Made by a program: the position numbers and the translations under genes. Of a stretch of DNA of 9,780 bases, positions 1-9,780 are shown in pieces; the stretch's first letter is position 1, and the number at the start of each line of letters is the position of its first letter. The notes beneath the pieces are model-generated. The model was not told the DNA's origin, did no database searches, and saw only the letters and a program-made list of their open reading frames with translations. The stretch comes from an uncultured Gammaproteobacteria bacterium (GTDB taxonomy: Bacteria > Pseudomonadota > Gammaproteobacteria > Pseudomonadales > Pseudohongiellaceae), in contig CALEJT010000008.1 of NCBI GenBank assembly GCA_937898685.1, forward strand, positions 1 to 9,780. The letters are read 5' to 3'.

Positions 1-144
1 CCTGTTTTAATTCAGGATTCCGGCCTTTATCGGACTGCGTTGCAGCTTGAAATGGTGGTGGACTTTGCCCCAGCAGAAAACCGGCATCTACAAGCAGTGC
101 GAGTTTGGGCGGAATCCATCGCGATTGCGCGGCAATCCCGGCCC
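1..144. other. Left edge, no supported gene
   Basis: I see no convincing gene here. The stretch lies just downstream of the leftmost - strand gene, where a terminator or the next gene would be expected. Position 123-137 holds a short stem, GATTGC-GCG-GCAATC, but no T-run follows it on either strand, so I do not call it a terminator. Positions 1-16 can fold as CCTG/CAGG around an AT-rich loop, which is also too weak to call. One - strand frame stays open to the edge but has no ATG, GTG or TTG start. Confidence 0.5.
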
Positions 145-1002
145 CTAAGCTGGCATTTCACCGACCGGAAAGAAGTCTCCGTGATCGTCATCGCGCAGGC
201 TAAGGTACTCCAGGCGCCACTGATCCACCCGGCGCAGATCAGCCAGCGTCAGGTACGTGTCTGCTACGGCTTCGCACACGTCGAGCGCGATTTCCGTGGC
301 GACGTGGGGCTTGCCGTAGGTCGTTTCGAATAGCTCGCCCAGCTGCCCGGCGACCCGCTCAGCTGCAACCCTCGCATCGGTGCCACCCTCGGTGCCGTCA
401 TAAACGACCGACACTGAAAGCGCATAGGGCTCCCCGTCGCCCGCTTCTGCACTCCGCTGCTCACCCAGATCGAAAAACAACCCGACCAGATGCTTCGCGT
501 CGGGCTCCAGAATCTTGGCGATGCGTTGCTCGACGGTGTGTTTGCCAGAGCGCTTGCGCAGCCGCTGCTCGAAGGCATTGGGGAAGGCTGGCCGACCGTA
601 CCGTGCGGCGAGCCATTGCTTCAGTACACGCTTGGTCTCAACCGGGAGCAGGAAACCGTGGTCTTTGACTGCGCGTTCGGCAAAGTCGCCCTTGGGTACG
701 CTGCGGCGATCAACATGCCGGAGTTCAAGAATCAACTGGGCGTTGTCGGCGCCCTGGTACGGAAGGTGCAGCCGCCTTGGGTTCTTGGCGTAAGAGAGCT
801 GCGGGTCCGGCTTGGGATCTTGAACAACCACCGCGGCGACGATGACCTCAACGCAGGACTCGCTTTCGTGCGGCAAGTCGCAGTCATGCGTGATGACGAC
901 GACACGATGCCCATCATCGACTCCATCAACCAGGCCCAATGCAATGGCCGCTTCGTGCGTAAGAAGGTCACCCTGTCGCCAGCCCGTGTCTCGCGGCAAC
1001 AT
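145..1002 (-). CDS. Uncharacterised 285-residue protein with THDCDL motif
   Basis: I do not recognise a named function. The protein opens with a W-R-Q-G-D-L-L segment (residues 8-14), then a hydrophobic strand leading into THDCDL (38-43), then a KNPRRLHLP patch (73-81). An aromatic, basic stretch QWLAARYGRPAFPNAF lies at about 129-144. The motifs sit like conserved positions of a real soluble family, and the D-C-D cluster could bind metal or act in catalysis, but that is inference. No membrane segment or signal peptide is visible. The ATG at 1000-1002 is supported by GGGGGA at 1009-1014 with a 6-base spacer. It is the last gene of a three-gene - strand cassette and follows its neighbour by 18 bases, so it is probably co-transcribed. 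The opposite strand also has long open frames, but they lack this start-site support and do not fit the operon. Confidence 0.8.
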   Translation of the reverse strand: MLPRDTGWRQGDLLTHEAAIALGLVDGVDDGHRVVVITHDCDLPHESESCVEVIVAAVVVQDPKPDPQLSYAKNPRRLHLPYQGADNAQLILELRHVDRRSVPKGDFAERAVKDHGFLLPVETKRVLKQWLAARYGRPAFPNAFEQRLRKRSGKHTVEQRIAKILEPDAKHLVGLFFDLGEQRSAEAGDGEPYALSVSVVYDGTEGGTDARVAAERVAGQLGELFETTYGKPHVATEIALDVCEAVADTYLTLADLRRVDQWRLEYLSLRDDDHGDFFPVGEMPA

Positions 1003-1020
1003 CTATCGTCCCCCGGCCGA

Positions 1021-1665
1021 TCACTCGGGAGTTCCAGGAATGGACACCTCGGTACGCCAATCGTCCGAAGGCTTCGCTTTCGACTTCGCCAAGCCGGATC
1101 GGTTGTATGCCGCATCCATCGCCTGGGCTTCGGCGATCAGCGACTGGATGTGCGACGGCAGGAGCTGACCAGCAGCAGCGAGGTCCATCAAGGACCGCCC
1201 CTCAAAGGCCTTCATCTTCAGCATGGAAGATGCACGCGTGATGCCAGCGACGCGGAAAGCGTCGGCGGCTTGACTGAGGGTGCGAATCCGCTCGAACTTG
1301 TCAGGTTCGGGCGTCGCTTCCCCGCCGATCCACTTGTAGATGGCCTGCCTGGAGACGCCGAACACAGTGGCCAGGTCCGCGATGGCCGGATTCAACACTT
1401 GGCGGATATTGGCAAGGTGGTCAGATGCAGATCGCAGATCCGGGCGTTTTTCCTGATGGTTGTCGGCCACCCCCACGTCCACATGAAAGGGCACGCGCGC
1501 CTCTAGCATCCGGCGCCAGTCCGCGGAACGGGAGAGATCGAAAACACTGCCGGTGCCGCCGATCACAAGGGCTGAGCCGATCAGTGCGAACGCTGCAGTA
1601 GCGACGCCCCCTATCGGCGCGGTGTACGGCATTGGTCGCTGGGAAGAATGGGTTACGGTGTACAT
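1021..1665 (-). CDS. Small helix-turn-helix protein with N-terminal hydrophobic segment
   Basis: This 214-residue protein has two visible parts. Residues about 16-40 are small and hydrophobic (GGVATAAFALIGSALVIGG) and could span the membrane once. Residues about 90-118 look like a helix-turn-helix: IADLATVFGVSRQAIYKWI, the pattern of an XRE/Cro-type recognition unit, followed by a helical region to about 185. The C-terminal 30 residues are polar and probably disordered. A DNA-binding role, perhaps as regulator of its own cassette, is the natural inference. If the hydrophobic segment is real, the protein would be a membrane-tethered DNA-binding protein. The ATG used has no strong Shine-Dalgarno sequence, and translation may be coupled to the upstream gene 19 bases away. 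A later start at Met53 would remove the hydrophobic part and cannot be excluded. It sits between the TIGR04255-like gene and the THDCDL gene. Confidence 0.75.
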   Translation of the reverse strand: MYTVTHSSQRPMPYTAPIGGVATAAFALIGSALVIGGTGSVFDLSRSADWRRMLEARVPFHVDVGVADNHQEKRPDLRSASDHLANIRQVLNPAIADLATVFGVSRQAIYKWIGGEATPEPDKFERIRTLSQAADAFRVAGITRASSMLKMKAFEGRSLMDLAAAGQLLPSHIQSLIAEAQAMDAAYNRSGLAKSKAKPSDDWRTEVSIPGTPE

Positions 1666-1684
1666 GGCGTTCGCTTTGACGGGT

Positions 1685-2488
1685 TCAGGCCCACGCGCCG
1701 CGCGCGTGATCCGTCGTCGTCACACGGAAGACGGATTTGATGGTCGCATGCAGCGAGAGCAGCTGCTCACCTAGCTTGTCCATCCCGAGCGGCATGCGGC
1801 CCTCGACGAAGTGGTCGGTATCAATGACCGCATGCGCCTGAGGCTGCTTGACATCGAACTTCGGGTTGATGATCAAGCCGCTGGGCTGCATGTCTGGCGG
1901 GAATCCCAAAGGTGCGGTCATCCTATGCACCCGAGCCACAAGCGTCCCCATCGACACCAGCGGGCCGATTTTCGTCCTGAAGACCGACTCCGCCAGTCTG
2001 TAAAGCGGCTGTGCATCGAAGTCGAATCCATGCAACCCGCCCACGAGATAGTCCTCCACGCTCTCGCCGGCACAAGGCAACACAGCATCCAAGTAGCGAA
2101 GGCCCAACCGACTGACGTGGTCGAGAGTGACCGCCTCGTGCACAGCCGCCAAGCCGCGTAGCAGCTCAGGGATGAACTCGTTGTGCGTGTCGTAGTGAGT
2201 CGTGTGGTAGGTGATGGCCGACGGCGCGAGGATGAACCCAGCCGTGCGGTCGCTGCGGGTGATGAGCCACTGATGCACCAGCGTGATCTGCGGCTCTGCT
2301 TGCTGCGGCGCCTGGCCAGGACCCGGCACAACCAGATGCGTGACCTGTTGCGGCTCGAACAGTGGATATCCCTCGCGCCGCAAACGATCCTGGATCTGAT
2401 CGACGTACTTGGCCATCGCAGCGACGGGATTGAAGTGCGCCTGCGCCAGCGCGTAGTAGACAGGCGCATTCGACAGCTTCTCGCTCAC
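1685..2488 (-). CDS. TIGR04255 family-like protein
   Basis: The 267-residue product resembles the TIGR04255 family, a sporadically distributed group with no established biochemical function. The supporting features are the N-terminal LSNAPVYYALAQAHFNPV stretch (residues 5-22), a basic-aromatic strand QWLITRSD (73-80) and the RLGLRYLDAV segment (127-136). I assign it by pattern memory, not by a search. It is predicted soluble. The start is GTG at 2486-2488, with GGAG at 2495-2498 and a 6-base spacer, which decides it. It is the first gene of the - strand cassette, divergent from hsdM across a 175-base control region. Genes of this family often occur in variable genomic regions, which fits a neighbouring restriction operon. 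A role in defence is inference only. Confidence 0.8.
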   Translation of the reverse strand: MSEKLSNAPVYYALAQAHFNPVAAMAKYVDQIQDRLRREGYPLFEPQQVTHLVVPGPGQAPQQAEPQITLVHQWLITRSDRTAGFILAPSAITYHTTHYDTHNEFIPELLRGLAAVHEAVTLDHVSRLGLRYLDAVLPCAGESVEDYLVGGLHGFDFDAQPLYRLAESVFRTKIGPLVSMGTLVARVHRMTAPLGFPPDMQPSGLIINPKFDVKQPQAHAVIDTDHFVEGRMPLGMDKLGEQLLSLHATIKSVFRVTTTDHARGAWA

Positions 2489-2494
2489 AGGCGG

Positions 2495-2498
2495 CTCC
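2495..2498 (-). promoter_or_regulatory. Shine-Dalgarno GGAG deciding a GTG start
   Basis: On the - strand GGAG lies 6 bases before the GTG at 2486-2488. It supports initiation of the TIGR04255-like gene at a non-ATG codon. Confidence 0.6.
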
Positions 2499-2510
2499 GT
2501 TTCTTTCGTG

Positions 2511-2548
2511 GTTGACAGGCCCGTTGTCAGTTTACACTACGGTTGACA
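2511..2548. repeat. Three GTTGACA-type direct repeats, operator-like
   Basis: Read on the + strand, GTTGACA occurs at 2511-2517, GTTTACA at 2530-2536 and GTTGACA at 2542-2548. The two exact copies extend to GGTTGACA and are 31 bases apart, close to three helical turns. Between the first two, TGACA (2513-2517) and TGTCA (2525-2529) form an inverted pair with a 7-base spacer. The copies cover the likely start region of the - strand cassette, so they may be binding sites for a repressor. The helix-turn-helix protein of that cassette is the obvious candidate, by inference. Although they contain TTGACA, no acceptable + strand -10 box lies 16-18 bases downstream of any copy. Confidence 0.45.
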
Positions 2549-2561
2549 CCTGCGTCGCCAA
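2534..2561 (-). promoter_or_regulatory. Possible weak promoter for the minus-strand cassette
   Basis: On the - strand TTGGCG (2561-2556) and TAGTGT (2539-2534) are spaced by 16 bases. Both match the sigma-70 consensus only partly. Transcription would start near 2527, giving a leader of about 40 bases. One GTTGACA repeat would lie in the spacer and the GTTTACA copy would overlap the -10 box. This is the best candidate I see in the gap, but it is weak. Confidence 0.25.
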
Positions 2562-2628
2562 ATCCAGCCTTCGCCGAAACCTTGTCCGCGCCGACTCGGA
2601 AAGGGTGAGGCGGCCGACTTCCAATCAA

Positions 2629-2657
2629 TTGACTAAGTTTGCAATATTGCATATATT
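2629..2657 (+). promoter_or_regulatory. Sigma-70 promoter of the hsdM operon
   Basis: TTGACT at 2629-2634 and TATATT at 2652-2657 are separated by exactly 17 bases, each one base away from the sigma-70 consensus. Starting 6-8 bases after the -10 box puts the transcript start at about 2663-2665, on the A of the hsdM ATG at 2664. The bases before the ATG contain no Shine-Dalgarno sequence, so a leaderless mRNA is predicted. The inverted repeat at 2638-2662 overlaps the spacer and the -10 box. Confidence 0.65.
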
Positions 2658-2662
2658 GCAAA
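2638..2662. promoter_or_regulatory. Perfect inverted repeat over the hsdM -10 box, likely operator
   Basis: The arms TTTGCAATAT (2638-2647) and ATATTGCAAA (2653-2662) are perfectly complementary, with spacer TGCAT (2648-2652). Inside it, TGCAATATTGCA (2640-2651) is itself a perfect 12-base palindrome. TGCA therefore occurs three times, at 2640, 2648 and 2657, as expected for two overlapping dimer sites. The site overlaps the -10 box and ends one base before the hsdM start, so bound protein would block RNA polymerase. The helix-turn-helix at the N terminus of HsdM is the most likely ligand (inference). AT-rich DNA in an otherwise GC-rich region makes the element stand out. Confidence 0.65.
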
Positions 2663-2663
2663 C

Positions 2664-4501
<1,838 letters not shown>

Positions 4502-4505
<4 letters not shown>

Positions 4506-5760
4506 ACGGCACGGAAACTGGAAGCGCGACTCTAGCCGAGCTATGCGACCTGATATCTGAGCAGGTCCATCCGGCAGACGTGCCTGAGGCACTTTACGTC
4601 GGTCTGGAACATGTCACTCCTGGACGGCTACGCCGCTCGGGAGGCGGTATCGCGGCCGATGTCCAGAGCCACAAGTACGCGTTTCGCCGGAACGACATCC
4701 TTTACGGAAAGCTGCGACCGTATCTCGACAAGGCCATCTTGGCGGATACGGATGGGGTCTGCACGACTGAGCTGCTGGTCCTGCGAGCCAAGCCCGGAGT
4801 CGATCCCAGATTCCTCGCGTGCCTCGTGCATGATCCCGACTTTGTCGAGCATGCACTTACGGGGGTCACTGGGGCCCACCACCCACGTACGTCTTGGGCT
4901 CACATTGCTCAGTTTGAACGTCCACGATTCTCGTTCGAGGAGCAGCGAACCATCGCGGGCTTGCTGTGGCGTACTCAAGACCTCCTGCGTGTCTGTGAGG
5001 ATACGATTGAAGCGGCTCAGAAGCTCAAGCTCGTTGCCATGCGCGAACTGTTCACGCGCGGCCTGCGGGGCGAGCCGCAGAAGGAGACCGAGATCGGGCC
5101 GGTACCGGAGAGTTGGAATGTCGTACCTCTCGGCTCGCTGGGAAGAATCGGCAACGGTTCGACTCCGAAGAAATCTGTCCACGATTACTGGGAGGGCGGC
5201 ACCTTCCCGTGGCTGACAAGCGCAAAAGTCTACGATCGGGACATCGAAGCGGCTGACCAGTTCGTCACGAAGACTGCACTAGACGAATGCCATCTCCCCA
5301 TCGTGAAGCCCGGTGCCGTACTCGTAGCGATTACCGGTCAGGGCAAAACGCTGGGACATTGTGCCGTTCTGAGAATCGAGGCGACGATCAATCAGCACGT
5401 GGCCTACCTCCAAACCGACACATCCAAGGCCGACCCCGGATTCATCCGTGGGTATCTCGAAACACAGTACGACTATCTGCGGCAGGTGGCTGCCGGGGGC
5501 GGCAGCACGAAAGGTGCGCTGACCTGTGCGTTCTTGCGTAGTCTGCCCCTTCCCTTGCCGGAAATGGAGGAACAACGCGAGATCGTCGCCATCCTCGACG
5601 CCATCGACCGCAAGATCGATTTGCACCGTAAGAAGCGGGCGGTACTGGAAGAACTGTTCAAGGCCCTGCTGCACAAGCTGATGACGGGCGAGATCCGGGT
5701 CGAAGAGTTGGACCTGTCGGCGCTGGACCGCGTCGAGCCCGAAGCTGAGGAGGCCGTGGC

Positions 5761-5764
<4 letters not shown>
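4502..5764 (+). CDS. hsdS: Type I restriction-modification specificity subunit HsdS
   Basis: HsdS recognises the bipartite DNA target and holds two HsdM and two HsdR subunits. The 420-residue protein has the classical two-half layout: target recognition domain 1 at about 8-145, a conserved helical spacer at about 145-190 (FEEQRTIAGLL to MRELFTRGLRG), recognition domain 2 at about 203-355 introduced by TEIGPVPESW (196-205), and a C-terminal helix at about 356-397 ending HKLMTGEIRV. Length is normal and both halves are complete, so it should be functional. The target sequence cannot be read from the protein. The ATG overlaps the hsdM stop as ATGA and has only a weak Shine-Dalgarno, so translation is probably coupled. 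No second hsdS, inverted repeat or simple-sequence tract suggesting phase variation is present in the window. Confidence 0.93.
5747..5753 (+). promoter_or_regulatory. Strong Shine-Dalgarno GAGGAGG for hsdR
   Basis: GAGGAGG lies inside the end of hsdS, 7 bases before the hsdR ATG at 5761. It is near-ideal, unlike the weak site before hsdS. HsdR can therefore be initiated independently as well as by coupling through the ATGA overlap. Confidence 0.6.
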
Positions 5765-8696
<2,932 letters not shown>

Positions 8697-8700
<4 letters not shown>

Positions 8701-9071
8701 TGAAGTCCGGCGGTGCAGCGCATCGCGACTCCCGAGTGAAAAGGAGTACAGGGCCCGGAAAAGGCTCGCTCTATCCGGCTCAGGAGCTCAAGCGCCGTGC
8801 CATGGCCTGGGCGGTGACGCTGCGCGTCAACCCCAAGGTGATCCGGGTGCAGGAGATGCGCAGGAAGTGGGGGTCATGCTCCTCCGCGGGTACCGTCACC
8901 CTTGCATCCGATCTGGTCGGTCAGGATGAACGGTTCCAGGATTACGTGATCGTCCATGAACTGCTGCACCTCCGTTTCTCGACGCACGGCAGGATGTTCA
9001 AGGCGCTGATGAGCGCGCATGTGCCGGGGTGGCGTCGCTGGGAAGTGGCGCGACGCTGCAACGCCGACTGA
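8697..9071 (+). CDS. Short YgjP/DUF45-like (M48-type) zinc metallopeptidase
   Basis: The 124-residue protein matches the C-terminal metallopeptidase half of the YgjP/DUF45 family (COG1451-like). Visible family features are RRKWGSCSSAGTVTLA (55-70) and YVIVHELLHLRFSTHG (83-98), which contains the HExxH zinc site (H87, E88, H91) and a likely third ligand H97. YgjP-type proteins are usually about twice this length, so this is a short form with a basic, probably disordered N-terminal 27 residues. The catalytic set is intact, so it is a compact version rather than a broken gene. No membrane segment is seen. Genes of this type are often found beside type I hsdR genes, but their role there is not established; a proteolytic check on HsdR activity is one hypothesis. 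The start overlaps the hsdR stop, and translation is likely coupled. Confidence 0.85.
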
Positions 9072-9085
9072 AGGGGAACCGGCAC

Positions 9086-9780
9086 GTGGATCCGAAACAC
9101 CTCTTCGTGGATGAGCGCCTGAAAGGAGGCTGCGTCTACTGTGGTGGCCGACCTGATACCGTCGACCACGTGCCATCGCGCGTCTTCCTCGACGATCCGC
9201 TACCTGAGAACCTTCCGGTCGTCGAAGCCTGCCGGGAGTGCAACGGCGGCTTTTCGTTGGACGAGGAATATCTGGCGTGCCTGCTGGAGTGCGTCATGGC
9301 CGGCACGACCGAGTCCGAAAGGCTCGCGAGGAAAAAGGTCAAACGGGCTCTATCCAGGAACCCACGGCTAACCGCTCAATTGGAGGCGTGTCGCCTGGAT
9401 GATCTCTTCGGTCACCTCTGGTGGCAGCCAGATGAAGCGCGAGTACGCAACGTCGTCATCAAGTTGGCGAAGGGACACGTCGCCTATGAATTGAGCGAGT
9501 CTTGGTACGACGAGCCTGACGATTACTCCGTTCGTGCATTTCCTGCGATGTCGGAGGCGGAGAGGCAGGAGTTCGAATGCATAGGGGGAGAAGTCCAGTG
9601 TTTATGGCCAGAGCTGGGAAGCCGCGCTTTCCTGCGTGCCTTGGGAAAATCCGTCCCTCCGGCCCAGGTCGGAGCGTGGCTGATCGTACAGCCAAGTCGT
9701 TATAGATATTCGGTCGACTGGCACTTCCTGTTCCCGTTCCTGGCCCATGCCCTGGGCACGCTGTCCGGGGCGATGGTGGC
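9086..9780 (+). CDS. HNH-type zinc-finger nuclease-like protein, partial at the window edge
   Basis: An open frame starts at GTG 9086 and is still open after 231 codons at the window edge. AAGGGGA at 9071-9077, with an 8-base spacer, supports the start. Residues 16-53 have HNH/treble-clef features: C16-x2-C19, D27-H28 (DHVPSRVFL), then C49-x2-C52-N53, followed by FSLDEEYLACLLECV. This pattern is typical of small HNH-like proteins of unknown target; nuclease activity is inferred, not shown. A region of unclear fold follows, ending in QPSRYRYSV (202-210). The last 20 residues visible, from WHFLFPFLAHALG onward, are hydrophobic and unlike what precedes them. This may be a transmembrane end or the join to another gene. 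The gene follows the metallopeptidase after 14 bases, so it is probably the fifth gene of the operon. Confidence 0.75.
   Translation, partial: MDPKHLFVDERLKGGCVYCGGRPDTVDHVPSRVFLDDPLPENLPVVEACRECNGGFSLDEEYLACLLECVMAGTTESERLARKKVKRALSRNPRLTAQLEACRLDDLFGHLWWQPDEARVRNVVIKLAKGHVAYELSESWYDEPDDYSVRAFPAMSEAERQEFECIGGEVQCLWPELGSRAFLRALGKSVPPAQVGAWLIVQPSRYRYSVDWHFLFPFLAHALGTLSGAMV

Noticed and set aside
123..137. Hairpin GATTGC-GCG-GCAATC as a terminator for the minus-strand cassette
   Set aside because: The stem is only 6 bp and no T-run follows on the - strand.
1..139. A - strand open frame whose product includes LALLVDAGFLLG, resembling the start of a NYN-domain protein
   Set aside because: There is no ATG, GTG or TTG start in the frame within the window, and the residues after the motif do not continue like that family.
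490..1506. A 338-codon + strand open frame
   Set aside because: It spans two - strand genes that have proper ribosome sites and operon spacing, and its product has no domain pattern.
2512..2571. TTGACA boxes at 2512 and 2543 as + strand promoters
   Set aside because: No reasonable -10 hexamer lies 16-18 bases downstream of either. A much better promoter is at 2629-2657.

Overview
The window is a GC-rich stretch (short hand-counted windows gave about 58-73% G+C) with closely packed genes and good Shine-Dalgarno sites. It fits a high-GC proteobacterium of the beta or gamma class, but no taxonomic marker is present and I cannot place it further. It reads as part of a defence island: a complete type I restriction-modification operon on the + strand, and divergent to it a three-gene cassette of poorly characterised proteins on the - strand. 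No tRNA, rRNA, CRISPR array, transposase or integrase was seen.

Layout, left to right. Positions 1-144 hold no gene I can support. Positions 145-2488 (- strand) hold three genes, read from right to left with gaps of 19 and 18 bases: a TIGR04255-like protein with a GTG start, a small protein with an N-terminal hydrophobic segment followed by a helix-turn-helix, and a 285-residue protein of unknown function with a THDCDL motif. Positions 2489-2663 form the divergent control region. It contains a three-copy GTTGACA-type repeat near the start of the - strand cassette. In front of the + strand operon it contains a near-consensus promoter overlapped by a perfect inverted repeat.

Positions 2664-9780 (+ strand) hold hsdM, hsdS, hsdR, a short YgjP/DUF45-like zinc metallopeptidase gene, and an HNH-type gene that is still open at the window edge. 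The first four are joined by 4-base ATGA overlaps, and the fifth follows after 14 bases, so all five look like one transcript. HsdM and HsdS would form the modification methyltransferase. Adding HsdR, with its PD-(D/E)xK nuclease and DEAH-box translocase, gives the restriction enzyme.

The most interesting point is regulatory. HsdM carries an extra N-terminal XRE-type helix-turn-helix of about 60 residues. The hsdM promoter has a 10-bp-arm perfect inverted repeat lying over its -10 box and ending one base before the ATG. The predicted transcription start falls on the A of that ATG. This suggests a type I methyltransferase that represses its own leaderless transcript, analogous to type II methyltransferases with N-terminal regulatory extensions such as M.SsoII and M.EcoRII. 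The second point is the uncharacterised - strand trio, a candidate accessory or defence module.
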